In this document: piece after piece, positions 53,429-61,394 of the stretch
How positions within the stretch are numbered: the stretch's first letter is position 1
Layout of the letters: each line of letters starts with the position of its first letter
Assembly (NCBI GenBank): GCA_964598535.1
Contig: CAZRCI010000005.1
Location: 1-64,000 of the forward strand
DNA length: 64,000 bases
Direction: 5' to 3'
DNA from: JALHMI01 sp964598535
GTDB taxonomy: Bacteria > Planctomycetota > Planctomycetia > Pirellulales > PALSA-1355
Notes under the pieces: model-generated
What the model was told of the DNA's origin: nothing
What the model saw: the letters and a program-made list of their open reading frames with translations, nothing else
The model's database searches: none
Program-made: the position numbers and the translations under genes

Positions 53429-55153
53429 ATGTCACTGCAGTCCTCCTTCTCCAACCACCAAGCGAGCCAGCACGAGAGGTCCGTGACGATGGCGTCTCTC
53501 GAAGTCTGCACCGGCACCGGCGGGCGCGAGTTTCACGAGCTCGCTTCCGATGAAGTGTTGGTGGGGCGCGACCAGTTCTGTGACATCGTCCTCCGGAACC
53601 ATACGGTGTCGCGGCAGCACGCGCGGATTGTGCGTGCGCCGGATGGCTACTACATCGAGGATTTGGGCAGCCTCAATGGCACCTATATCAACGGCCATCG
53701 ATTGGAGGGTCGGACCAAGCTCAAGGACGGCGACAAGGTCCACATCTACGAAGTTGTGACGGTCTTCCGGTCGGGCGCACCGCGGAGCGAGGCCGACGTT
53801 GGCGAGACGTTGGCCGACGTGCCGCTTCCGGAGGAGATTGCCCGCACGCGGTCGGCCGCCCGCACGATATTGGAGCCCGTGGCGGTTGAGCCCACGAAGG
53901 AGTTTTCGCCGCAAGCGCGCTTTCGCGCCGCGCTCAAGATCACCGCCGACCTTCAGGGACAGCCGGACGTCGATCAACTTCTGCCGCGAATTCTCGATAC
54001 GCTGTTCGAGATATTTCCGCAGGCGGTGCGCGGCTACGTGTTGCTCGAAGAGGGAACCGAGGGGCATCTCGTGCCGCGGGCGATCAAACATCGTCGAAGC
54101 GAGGCCGGCCACAGTATGACGTTTGGTCCGATCAGCCGCAAAATGGCCTTGCATGTGATGGGCACGGCCCAGCCGGTGTTGATGGACGAGTTGCCGCCCG
54201 ACGCGGCCGATGCCGGCCAATCGATCTTCGAAGTGCAGGGGCTTTCGATGATCTGCGCGCCGCTCAAGGGATCGGCGCGGCGCCCGCTGGGGATCATCTA
54301 TCTCGACACGACGGAACTGGCCCGCAGGTTTACGCAGGCCGATCTCGACGTGTTGGCCAGCGTCGCCGCGATGGCGGCGCGCGGGGTCGAGACGGCCGGA
54401 GCTCAGCAGACGCCCTTCGACGCGGCCACCTATCAGCGGCAGCTTGGGACAGCCAAGCAGATGCAGTTGCAGTTTTTACCGCAAAGCCGTCCGGAGGTGC
54501 CTGGCTACGAGTTTTTCGACTATTACCAGCCGGCCGACGAAGTGGGCGGTGATTACTTCGGTTACATTCCGTTATCGGACGGGCGTCTGGCCCTGGCGAT
54601 TGGAGACGTGGCCGGCAAAGGCGTGTCGGCGGCGTTGCTGATGGCGCATTTCTCGGCCGAGGTGCGGTACTGTCTTTCGACGTGCGTGTCGCCAGCGGCC
54701 GCGGTCGACCAGCTTAACGCGGACTTGGCTTCGGAATTGGCGAACTACCACTTCGTGACGTTCGCGTTGTGCGTGCTGGATCCGCGCTCGCACAAGCTGA
54801 CGATGGTCAATGCGGGACATCTACCGCCGTTGCTGCTGCGTGGCGGAAGTCTGGAGACGCTTGGCGGCGAAGGCGGCTTGCCGCTGGGGTGCGATGCCGA
54901 GCGCCGCTACGAACAAGTCGAATTGCCGCTTGAGCCGGGCGACGCAATTGTTCTGTATACCGATGGCATTACCGACGCGATGGACGCGTCTGGCTCGGTC
55001 TATGGCAGTCAGCGTTTGCGCCAAACGCTGCTCACCGCGCCCACGCGCGTCGAGGGGCTCGGCGGCGCGCTGTTGAACGACGTGCAGCGCTTCGTGCGCG
55101 GCCGTTTGCAAAGCGACGACATCTGCCTGGTCTGCTTTGCCCGCGACCTTTGA
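53429..55153 (+). CDS. FHA-GAF-PP2C (SpoIIE-type) signalling phosphatase
   Basis: The 574-residue protein has three domains. An N-terminal FHA domain (about 24-115) shows VLVGRDQFCDIVL, VSRQHARIVRA and LGSLNGTYINGH. A GAF domain (about 165-330) follows. A SpoIIE/PP2C phosphatase (about 355-574) has DEVGGDYFGYIPL, ALAIGDVAGKGVSAALLMA, MVNAGHLPPLLL and VLYTDGITDAMD. The FHA domain should read phosphothreonine, and PP2C-type domains remove Ser/Thr phosphate, so it likely works with Ser/Thr kinases. The ATG at 53429 has GGGGAG 6 bases upstream; an ATG at 53489 is a possible shorter start. Soluble, cytoplasmic. Confidence 0.9.
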   Translation: MSLQSSFSNHQASQHERSVTMASLEVCTGTGGREFHELASDEVLVGRDQFCDIVLRNHTVSRQHARIVRAPDGYYIEDLGSLNGTYINGHRLEGRTKLKDGDKVHIYEVVTVFRSGAPRSEADVGETLADVPLPEEIARTRSAARTILEPVAVEPTKEFSPQARFRAALKITADLQGQPDVDQLLPRILDTLFEIFPQAVRGYVLLEEGTEGHLVPRAIKHRRSEAGHSMTFGPISRKMALHVMGTAQPVLMDELPPDAADAGQSIFEVQGLSMICAPLKGSARRPLGIIYLDTTELARRFTQADLDVLASVAAMAARGVETAGAQQTPFDAATYQRQLGTAKQMQLQFLPQSRPEVPGYEFFDYYQPADEVGGDYFGYIPLSDGRLALAIGDVAGKGVSAALLMAHFSAEVRYCLSTCVSPAAAVDQLNADLASELANYHFVTFALCVLDPRSHKLTMVNAGHLPPLLLRGGSLETLGGEGGLPLGCDAERRYEQVELPLEPGDAIVLYTDGITDAMDASGSVYGSQRLRQTLLTAPTRVEGLGGALLNDVQRFVRGRLQSDDICLVCFARDL

Positions 55154-55162
55154 TCGAGAGGG

Positions 55163-55222
55163 GCGCTGATCAAGAGGGCGCTGATCAAGAGGGCGCTGAT
55201 CAAGAGGGCGCTGATCCGCGAG
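55163..55222 (+). repeat. 15-bp tandem repeat, four units
   Basis: Four tandem copies of GCGCTGATCAAGAGG (55163-55177, 55178-55192, 55193-55207; the fourth, 55208-55222, is altered) begin 9 bp after the phosphatase stop. Each of the first three contains the palindrome TGATCA. Confidence 0.85.
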
Positions 55223-55223
55223 G

Positions 55224-55245
55224 AAGACGCGGCGAGCGTCTTTTT
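55224..55245 (+). terminator. Intrinsic terminator after the phosphatase gene
   Basis: Stem AAGACGC/GCGTCTT (55224-55230 / 55236-55242, loop GGCGA) with a T-tract at 55241-55245 directly after the tandem repeat. Confidence 0.88.
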
Positions 55246-55496
55246 GTAAGTCGTTTCCACTAAGGATGTTTTGCTGATATTTCGCGCGCCGGAAATTTGA
55301 CAGCAGGCACCTCCTGGTTCTAGACTTACGGAGGCGCGAGAGCGTGCTCTCATCCATCGATCATTTCTCTACGTTCTAAAGCTCTTAGCGCCGCGGTGAT
55401 CGCAGTTCGCTGTCTCCAGTTGCGAAACGATAACCCCAAGCCAACGCTTGTTTCCATTAGCCGAGGGGCGACGTTACCTTCCCGCAGGAGGACAAT

Positions 55497-55985
55497 ATGG
55501 CAATCGCATTGCGCACCGTCACGATCAATCCGGCCTTCCTCCGCGAGATCAAGGACGATCATCACGAGTTGCGGCAACTGATCCACCACTCCTCGGCGAT
55601 GTTCGACGCGAGCGTCGTTCATGGGCGAGCTACGGAGACCGATTACAAGCGGCTCGTCGAGCTACTCGCCAAGCTACGCGATCAGCTCGCGATGCATTTT
55701 TCGCTCGAAGAGGCGTACGGCTACTATGAGGACGCGATCGTCGCCGCGCCGCATCTATCTCGCCGTGCCGAGGCGCTCCGCTCGCAACATTACGAGCTCT
55801 ATGCCGAGATGTGTCGCGGGGTGGAGACCGCCGAGCAGTTGCTCTATCTTGCGAAGCCGGAGCGGCACTTGCCAAGTGTCGCCAGTCAGTATCAGGCGTT
55901 TCTGACCCGCTTTCACGAACATGAAGCGGCCGAGTGCGAACTGATACTCGAGGCGTTCAACGACGACATCGGCACCGGCGATTGA
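55497..55985 (+). CDS. Hemerythrin-like cation-binding protein
   Basis: The 162-residue helical protein has the hemerythrin spacing of metal ligands: IKDDHHELRQLIHHSS (His), MHFSLEEAYGYYED (His and Glu), SQHYELYAEM (His) and RFHEHEAAECELI (His and Glu). Such domains bind a di-iron centre for oxygen, NO or iron handling. The ATG at 55497 has AGGAGG about 5 bases upstream. It is monocistronic, with a 340-bp leader back to the phosphatase terminator. The exact role is unknown. Confidence 0.85.
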   Translation: MAIALRTVTINPAFLREIKDDHHELRQLIHHSSAMFDASVVHGRATETDYKRLVELLAKLRDQLAMHFSLEEAYGYYEDAIVAAPHLSRRAEALRSQHYELYAEMCRGVETAEQLLYLAKPERHLPSVASQYQAFLTRFHEHEAAECELILEAFNDDIGTGD

Positions 55986-56317
55986 AGCCACGCGCCGGCA
56001 TCTGTTTCCGTTTTATGCTGCGCGGGGTTTCTATTTTATGCTGCGCGGGCCATCGTGCGTCGATGGCATCGGACGTTCCAGGTGTTCCTTACGAAAGTCT
56101 GTCGCGGCAGCGCCACAGGTTGTCGTCGGTTTGAGAACACCTTTGAGTTTTCGTCAAAACGTCCCCGCTGGAAAATGCCCGCAATTTTGGGGTTTTTATT
56201 GAATTCCTCGCATTGGCACAACTCCTGCGATTGTGGCTTTGCCAGTGAGGATTCAGCCCATGAGAAGTTCCGCCTTCGCGACGCTTCTCGACTGCCAAAA
56301 TTGAAGGGAGCTTTGAC
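55986..56317. other. 332-bp region upstream of the His-rich protein gene
   Basis: This region holds a 16-nt direct repeat TTTTATGCTGCGCGGG (56011-56026 and 56034-56049), an inverted pair AGGTGTTC/GAACACCT near 56080-56140, an AT-rich stretch, and a sigma-54-type promoter (56214-56229). No gene is supported. Confidence 0.5.
56214..56229 (+). promoter_or_regulatory. Sigma-54-type (-24/-12) promoter
   Basis: TGGCAC (56214-56219) and TGC (56226-56228) keep the exact GG-to-GC spacing of the consensus TGGCACnnnnnTTGCW, with one mismatch in the T before TGC. It lies about 90 bp before the His-rich secreted protein gene, which has no other visible promoter. Confidence 0.6.
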
Positions 56318-56629
56318 ATGCGACGCGCGTTGTTAGGAGTAGCGTGTGTAGCGGTGCTGGTGTTCGCGGGAAGTTCGGCGGCGCTGGCCCACGGGCCACA
56401 CCACGGATATGGCCGCGCGGACTACGGCCGGTGGAATGGCCGCGATTATCACCATCATCATCACCATCACCACGCGCATCGGTTGCCGCCGCGGCCGGTA
56501 TATCGTCCCCATTGCGGGCCGGTTGCGGCCTACCCCGTCTATCCGGCGCCGGTCTTGGCTTATCCGGCGTATCCGCGGTTGGGGGTTGGCATGGGCGGTT
56601 CGAATTTTTCGCTCTGGTACCAGCAGTAG
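56318..56629 (+). CDS. Small secreted His/Tyr/Pro-rich protein
   Basis: The 103-residue product has a signal peptide (LLGVACVAVLVFAGSSAALA). The mature chain is rich in His, Tyr, Pro and Arg, with HGPHHGYGRADY, an uninterrupted run of eight His (DYHHHHHHHHAHR), and YPVYPAPVLAYPAYP. It has no recognisable domain; metal binding or a cell-surface role is plausible. The ATG at 56318 follows AAGGGA. A sigma-54-type promoter is upstream and a strong bidirectional terminator (56659-56700) downstream. Confidence 0.75.
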   Translation: MRRALLGVACVAVLVFAGSSAALAHGPHHGYGRADYGRWNGRDYHHHHHHHHAHRLPPRPVYRPHCGPVAAYPVYPAPVLAYPAYPRLGVGMGGSNFSLWYQQ

Positions 56630-56658
56630 ATCGCGGGTACCGAGGGTTGAGCGATCGC

Positions 56659-56700
56659 AAAAAACGCCGGATCGGGCACTTGCTCGATCCGGCGTTTTAT
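56659..56700. terminator. Bidirectional intrinsic terminator
   Basis: A perfect 14-bp stem (56661-56674 / 56685-56698) is flanked by A and T runs on both sides. It can end both the His-rich protein gene (plus) and the esterase gene (minus), which are convergent. Confidence 0.92.
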
Positions 56701-56771
56701 AATTTTAGCGTTCGCAGGCGGCAGCGAATTCGTCGTGCGGCAACGAGGGCCCGTCCGTAAGCGCGGCGGAG

Positions 56772-57737
56772 CTACTTGGCCGCTTGCTCGGCGGGTTGGG
56801 CCGCTTCTGGCTTTGGTTCTTTGCCGAGCAGGTACTTGTCGAACCAGTCGGCGAATGCGCCGAAATCCTGGATGAGCATCGACGGCCAGACGCCGTGCCC
56901 GGCGCCTTTCTTTACGACGAGCTCGGCTGGCACGCCCGCCTCCTTGAACTTCTCGAGGATGATTTCCGATTGTTGAAGCGGCACGAGATCGTCGGCATCG
57001 CCGTGCATGATCAGCGTGGGGGCGTCCCCTGCGTTGACGTGGTAGATGGGCGAGACCTCTTTCACGATCTTTTCGCGAGTTTCCCCGTCAACGGGCACAA
57101 ACATTTTCTTCTGTGGATCGTGGACGTGAAAATCGAACGGCGCTTTGAACTTGTGGTTGGGCTCGGTACCTAGTGACTTGACGCCCGGCTGACCGTAGTT
57201 CAAGAAGTCGGTCGGCGGAAAGAAGCAGGCCACGGCCTGCACACAGCTACTAGCGCGATCGACGGGATCTTTCGAGTTGGGATCGCCCTCGCAGCCGGCG
57301 CAGCCCATCATTAGCGATAAATGGCCGCCGGCCGACGCGCCGGTAATGCCGATTTTGTCCGGATCGATCTTGAAGTCGGCCGCGTTCGTGCGAATATAGC
57401 GGACCGCGCGATTGACGTCCTCGATGCACTCGGGAATCGTGAACTTAGGTTGACTGCCGTGCACCACGGCGAACACCGTGTAGCCGCGATTGAGCAGCGT
57501 CAGCGCGAAGGCCGGTTGGATCTGTTCGTGGTTCGAGACCCAACCGCCGCTAATACAAACGATGACGGCGCCGCCGTTTTGCTCGACCGGCGTGAACACG
57601 TCCATGGTCAGCGCGGTGCCGAATTTGCGCCCGTAGATGATGTCTTGCTGGCGAGTCCACTTCGCGGGTTTGGCGGCCTCGGCCGAGGAGGCAACGGTCC
57701 CAAGCATCAAGAGTGCCAAAAGCAACACACGCTTCAT
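56772..57737 (-). CDS. Secreted alpha/beta-hydrolase (BD-FAE/carboxylesterase-like), copy 2
   Basis: The 321-residue product has a signal peptide (VLLLALLMLGTVASSAEA) and the same layout as the hydrolase at 49324-50193. It has ALTMDVFTPVEQ, the nucleophile elbow TGASAGGHLS, CFFPPTDFLNYG, GDADDLVPLQQS and KKGAGHGVWPS. The central region is longer and carries a Cys-containing insert (MGCAGCEGD). The ATG at 57737 is preceded by GGGAGCG. The longer open frame upstream is not supported. The two hydrolases are probably diverged paralogues. Confidence 0.85.
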   Translation of the reverse strand: MKRVLLLALLMLGTVASSAEAAKPAKWTRQQDIIYGRKFGTALTMDVFTPVEQNGGAVIVCISGGWVSNHEQIQPAFALTLLNRGYTVFAVVHGSQPKFTIPECIEDVNRAVRYIRTNAADFKIDPDKIGITGASAGGHLSLMMGCAGCEGDPNSKDPVDRASSCVQAVACFFPPTDFLNYGQPGVKSLGTEPNHKFKAPFDFHVHDPQKKMFVPVDGETREKIVKEVSPIYHVNAGDAPTLIMHGDADDLVPLQQSEIILEKFKEAGVPAELVVKKGAGHGVWPSMLIQDFGAFADWFDKYLLGKEPKPEAAQPAEQAAK

Positions 57738-57910
57738 GAGGATACGCTCCCTGAGAGATGGACACGTGAAGAGCCGGTTGCCCTCCAGTTTACCCACTCG
57801 GAAAGCCCAGAAAAAGCGGCGGGATAAGTTATAGGCTGCCTGCCCGAATCCCTGGCGGGTTTGGAGGTCATGGGGGGGCGGCCTCGGCCGATCGTCCCCG
57901 AGCTCCAGCA

Positions 57911-58690
57911 CTACGCGCCTAGGAAATCGTCTCGCATGTCGCCCAGCGCCGGAAACCTCTCGCGATAGGCCAGCAGGGGTTCGCGTTCGATGTTTGCCGA
58001 CAGCACTTCGGCGAGTGAGGCGTCGGTCGCCAGGGACCGCCCTTTGGGATCGAGGATGGCGCTATGTCCCGCATAGCTCGCGTGCGGATCGGTGCCTACG
58101 CGATTGACCCCCACGAGGTAGCATTGATTCTCGATTGCCCGGGCCGGCAGGAGGGCTCGCCAATGCGCGTCGCGCGTTTCGGGCCAACTGGCGATCACCA
58201 CGAGAAGCTCGGCCCCGCTTCGCGTCGCATGCCGAAACACTTCGGGGAATCTCAGGTCGTAGCAGACGAATGGAGTGACGCGAAATCCCCCCCAGTCGAA
58301 CGCGATGATTTTGTTGCCGCTGGCATAGTGCTTGGTCTCGCCCGCATAGGAGAAAGGGTGGATTTTGGTATAGCGGGCGAGCAGTTTTCCGGCGGGATCG
58401 TACGCCACGGCCTGGTTCAGGCCGCGCCCGTCAGGACAGCGCGTTACCACGCCGCCAACGACGGCCGCGCGCAAGTCCATCGCCAGCTCGGCCAGAAAGG
58501 CGTGCGTTGGTCCATCTTCGGGCTCGGCGATTTCGGTGGCGTTCATGCTGAAGCCGGTTGCGAACATCTCTGGCAGCACGACGAGGGCTCCCGGCTCAAT
58601 CGCCGCGCTGGCGACGAGCTTTCGCACGCTGGCAAAGTTTGCGGACTTGTCTTCCCACACGATGTCAGATTGCACGGCGACGACTTGCAT
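57911..58690 (-). CDS. Omega-amidase (nitrilase superfamily, YafV/NIT2-like)
   Basis: The 259-residue nitrilase-fold protein carries the Glu-Lys-Cys triad. Glu is in VVLPEMFATGFSM, Lys in LARYTKIHPFSYAGE, and Cys in PFVCYDLRFPE; the SMN and IHPF contexts are those of omega-amidases (NIT2/YafV). It would hydrolyse 2-oxoglutaramate or 2-oxosuccinamate to the oxo-acid and ammonia. Its ATG (58690) lies 5 bp after the transaminase stop. The pairing is known from bacterial methionine salvage and glutamine transaminase systems. Confidence 0.88.
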   Translation of the reverse strand: MQVVAVQSDIVWEDKSANFASVRKLVASAAIEPGALVVLPEMFATGFSMNATEIAEPEDGPTHAFLAELAMDLRAAVVGGVVTRCPDGRGLNQAVAYDPAGKLLARYTKIHPFSYAGETKHYASGNKIIAFDWGGFRVTPFVCYDLRFPEVFRHATRSGAELLVVIASWPETRDAHWRALLPARAIENQCYLVGVNRVGTDPHASYAGHSAILDPKGRSLATDASLAEVLSANIEREPLLAYRERFPALGDMRDDFLGA

Positions 58691-58695
58691 AAGTT

Positions 58696-59862
58696 TCAGC
58701 CCTTTACGATTTGTTTCAAGCCTTTGACCAAGCGCCCCATGCCCGAGGCGGTCGACTCTCGATCGAGCGCGCCGTAGGCGACGCGCAGCGTGCATCCGGC
58801 GCGGATGCCAAACGTTGATCCTGGGAGGACGGCCACGCCGTGTTCGCGCACCAAGTGCTCGACGATCTCCATGTCGGAGCGTGGCGTGTCCACGCCGACC
58901 AGGAAGTAGAACGCGCCGAGTGCCGGGGGAATCGTGCAGAAGGGACGAACGGCCTTGAGCTCTTCGAGCACGAGCGATCGTACCTCGGCGACGCGCGCCA
59001 GATTGTCTTGTCGGTAGGTGGCCGGGGCCTTTAGCGCGGCGAGCGCCGCATATTGCGAAACGACCGGTGGGCAGATCAGAATCGTGTCTTGTGCTTTGCG
59101 CACCGCGACGGTTAGCGCCTCGGGAATCACCATGTACCCGATACGCCAACTGGCAAATCCATAGGCCTTCGAGAAGGAATAAAGCGAGATCGTGTGTTCG
59201 GCCGAGTGGGGCAGCGAGGCCGGAGAAAAGTGCTTCGCCCCGTCGTACACGAAGGATTCGTACGCTTCGTCGCTGATGTGATAAACGCCGCGCTCGCGGC
59301 ACAGCCGGTTCACGGCCAGAAGCGATTCACGCGAGTACACGGCGCCCGAGGGGTTGTTCGGAGAGATCGTCACCACGGCCCGGGTGCGGGGGGTGATCGC
59401 CGCTTCGATCGCGTTCAGATCGAGCTGATATTGCGCGTCGAGTGGTACGATAACCACTCGGCAGTTCAGCGCCGCCACGGCCATTTCGTGATTGAAGTAG
59501 TAGGGGGCGAGCAGGATGACCTCGTCTCCCGGATCGGCGATCGCCAGAAGCGCATTGAAAAACGCCATGTTGCCGCCGGCGGTAACGACCACGCGATTGT
59601 GGGCGTTTATGACGATGCCGTTCTCGGTCATCAACTTGCCGGAGAGCATTTCGACCAGCGGGGCGATGCCTTCGACGGCTTGATATTTGTGGTTTTGCGG
59701 CTCTGCGGCCAGGGACGTCACGGCCGCGAGCGCCTCGCTCGGCGGACCGTAATGCACGACGCCCTGGCCCAGAGAGATGGTGCCCGGATGCTGGCGGATC
59801 AATTCCGCCACGACGGGAATGATCGGCGTTTGGACGGCCTGCATACGCTGGGATAGATGCAT
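58696..59862 (-). CDS. Class I aminotransferase (glutamine/methionine transaminase, YbdL/KAT-like)
   Basis: The 388-residue PLP enzyme has ISLGQGVVHYGPPSEAL, ALLAIADPGDEVILLAPYYFNHEMAV, TISPNNPSGAVYS, YHISDEAYESFVYDGAKHFSP and the Schiff-base lysine in YSFSKAYGFASWRIGYM. It belongs to the fold type I, KAT/YbdL-like branch. The omega-amidase gene follows by 5 bp. Together the pair removes the amide product, making transamination from glutamine irreversible; methionine salvage or a general glutamine-K pathway is likely. Confidence 0.87.
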   Translation of the reverse strand: MHLSQRMQAVQTPIIPVVAELIRQHPGTISLGQGVVHYGPPSEALAAVTSLAAEPQNHKYQAVEGIAPLVEMLSGKLMTENGIVINAHNRVVVTAGGNMAFFNALLAIADPGDEVILLAPYYFNHEMAVAALNCRVVIVPLDAQYQLDLNAIEAAITPRTRAVVTISPNNPSGAVYSRESLLAVNRLCRERGVYHISDEAYESFVYDGAKHFSPASLPHSAEHTISLYSFSKAYGFASWRIGYMVIPEALTVAVRKAQDTILICPPVVSQYAALAALKAPATYRQDNLARVAEVRSLVLEELKAVRPFCTIPPALGAFYFLVGVDTPRSDMEIVEHLVREHGVAVLPGSTFGIRAGCTLRVAYGALDRESTASGMGRLVKGLKQIVKG

Positions 59863-60096
59863 GGGTTATCGACCGCCGCTTGCGGTGGCTCGAAAGAGAT
59901 TCAAAGGGAATGCCAGCAGTCTCGATGATAGCGTTCGTGGCGGTGGTGGGCCACGTGAATCGCGAGCCGCGCACGGTTCTGGTCGCGTTCCGGCCAGAAC
60001 ACCAGATTCGTTATTCGTCTTCCGGCCGTTCGAGCAATCCGCTACATACAGCGCCGCTGTCAGCTTGAGTCATTCCTATCGTGAAGGGGCCATGTT

Positions 60097-61347
60097 ATGC
60101 CCACACGCTTGCGCTGGTTTGCCGCTTTGGCCTTGAGCGTCGTTGTCGTAACGAATGGGTTGTCGTCGGCGCGGGCTCAGACTCCGCGCGAACTGGCCGC
60201 CGCCCGTTCGTGGCTGGTCGAGAGTGAATTGGCCACGAGTGGCATCAAAAGTCCCGCGATTCTGGCCGCAATGCGGGAGGTTCCGCGTCATGAGTTTGTG
60301 CCCCAGGACCTGAGACCCTATGCCTATCTCGATACGACGTTGCCGATCGGCCACGGTCAAACGATCTCGCCGCCGTACATCGTCGCATGGATGACCGAAC
60401 AACTTGATCCGCAGCCGGGCGAGCGCGTGTTGGAAATTGGCACGGGCAGCGGCTATCAGGCGGCCGTGTTGAGCCGGCTCGTCAAGGATGTGTATACGAT
60501 CGAGATTCAACCCGAGCTGGCCAAGACGGCGGCGGCGGCGATCAAGCGGGCCAAGTACAAGAACATCCATACCCGGCACGGCGATGGCTTTCAGGGATGG
60601 CCCGAGGCCGCGCCGTTCGACAAGATCATGGTCACCTGTTCGCCGGAGAATGTGCCGGCGCCGCTCGCCGAGCAATTGCGCGAGGGCGGGCGAATGCTGA
60701 TTCCCATTGGCGAGAGCTTTCAGCAGCATCTTTGTGTTTTGGTCAAAGAGGGCGGCAAACTGCGTGTCGCCATCCGCACGCCGACGTATTTCGTGCCGAT
60801 GACGGGCGTTGCCGACTCGCTGCGCAGCCAGCCAGCGGAAGAAGCGTTAACGCCGCTCAACAATGGGGGCTTTGAAGAGTTGCTTTCGCCGGGAGTGCCG
60901 GCCGGCTGGTACTATCTTCGTCAGGCGGAACTGGTCGATGGCGCTTCAGCGAACCGCCGCGGCCACTACTTGCGGCTTTCGAATTCGGTGCCCGGTCGAC
61001 GGTCGCAGGCGATTCAATCGATTGGCATCAGCGGTCGCCAAGTACGTCAGATCGAGGTCGAGGCCTGGGTCGCCGGCCGCGATTTGCGGCCTTCGCAACC
61101 CGTTGATCCGCAAGACGGCGCGAAGCTCTACGTATCGTTTTTCGACGCCGATCGCGCGACCGTTGGCGAGCAGGTCGTCGGCCAGTGGCGCGAGAGTTTC
61201 GACTGGCGGCGGCACGCCGGAGTCGTGGACGTGCCTCCCACGGCCATCGGGATGACGGTCGCCGTAGGTTTGTTCGGGGCGACGGGCCAACTATCTTGCG
61301 ACGATGTCGCCGTTCGCCAGACTTCGCTGAACACGGCCCGCCGCTAA
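60097..61347 (+). CDS. Exported protein-L-isoaspartate O-methyltransferase with extra C-terminal domain
   Basis: The 416-residue product has a signal peptide (WFAALALSVVVVTNGLSSARA). A PIMT domain follows (about 35-240): REVPRHEFVPQDLRPYAYLDTTLPIGHGQTISPPY, VLEIGTGSGYQAAVLSRLV and FDKIMVTCSPENVPAPL. The C-terminal 150 residues form a beta-rich carbohydrate-binding-like module (NNGGFEELLSPGVPAGWYYLRQ, HYLRLSNSVPG, AIQSIGISGRQVRQIEVEAWV). Cytoplasmic Pcm proteins are about 210 residues, so this is a secreted, extended form. ATG 60097 follows GAAGGGG. Confidence 0.85.
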   Translation: MPTRLRWFAALALSVVVVTNGLSSARAQTPRELAAARSWLVESELATSGIKSPAILAAMREVPRHEFVPQDLRPYAYLDTTLPIGHGQTISPPYIVAWMTEQLDPQPGERVLEIGTGSGYQAAVLSRLVKDVYTIEIQPELAKTAAAAIKRAKYKNIHTRHGDGFQGWPEAAPFDKIMVTCSPENVPAPLAEQLREGGRMLIPIGESFQQHLCVLVKEGGKLRVAIRTPTYFVPMTGVADSLRSQPAEEALTPLNNGGFEELLSPGVPAGWYYLRQAELVDGASANRRGHYLRLSNSVPGRRSQAIQSIGISGRQVRQIEVEAWVAGRDLRPSQPVDPQDGAKLYVSFFDADRATVGEQVVGQWRESFDWRRHAGVVDVPPTAIGMTVAVGLFGATGQLSCDDVAVRQTSLNTARR

Positions 61348-61394
61348 CGCCGTACGCCCGCGGGCTCCGGTTTCTGCCAGCGGGCCTTGACCGC

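Noticed and set aside
55163..55222. CRISPR array
   Set aside because: The units are 15 bp and directly adjacent, with no spacers between them and no cas genes in the window.
57911..59302. A 463-residue fusion of transaminase antisense and omega-amidase
   Set aside because: Residues before the ATG at 58690 are an out-of-frame reading of the transaminase gene; the nitrilase domain starts at MQVVAVQSD.
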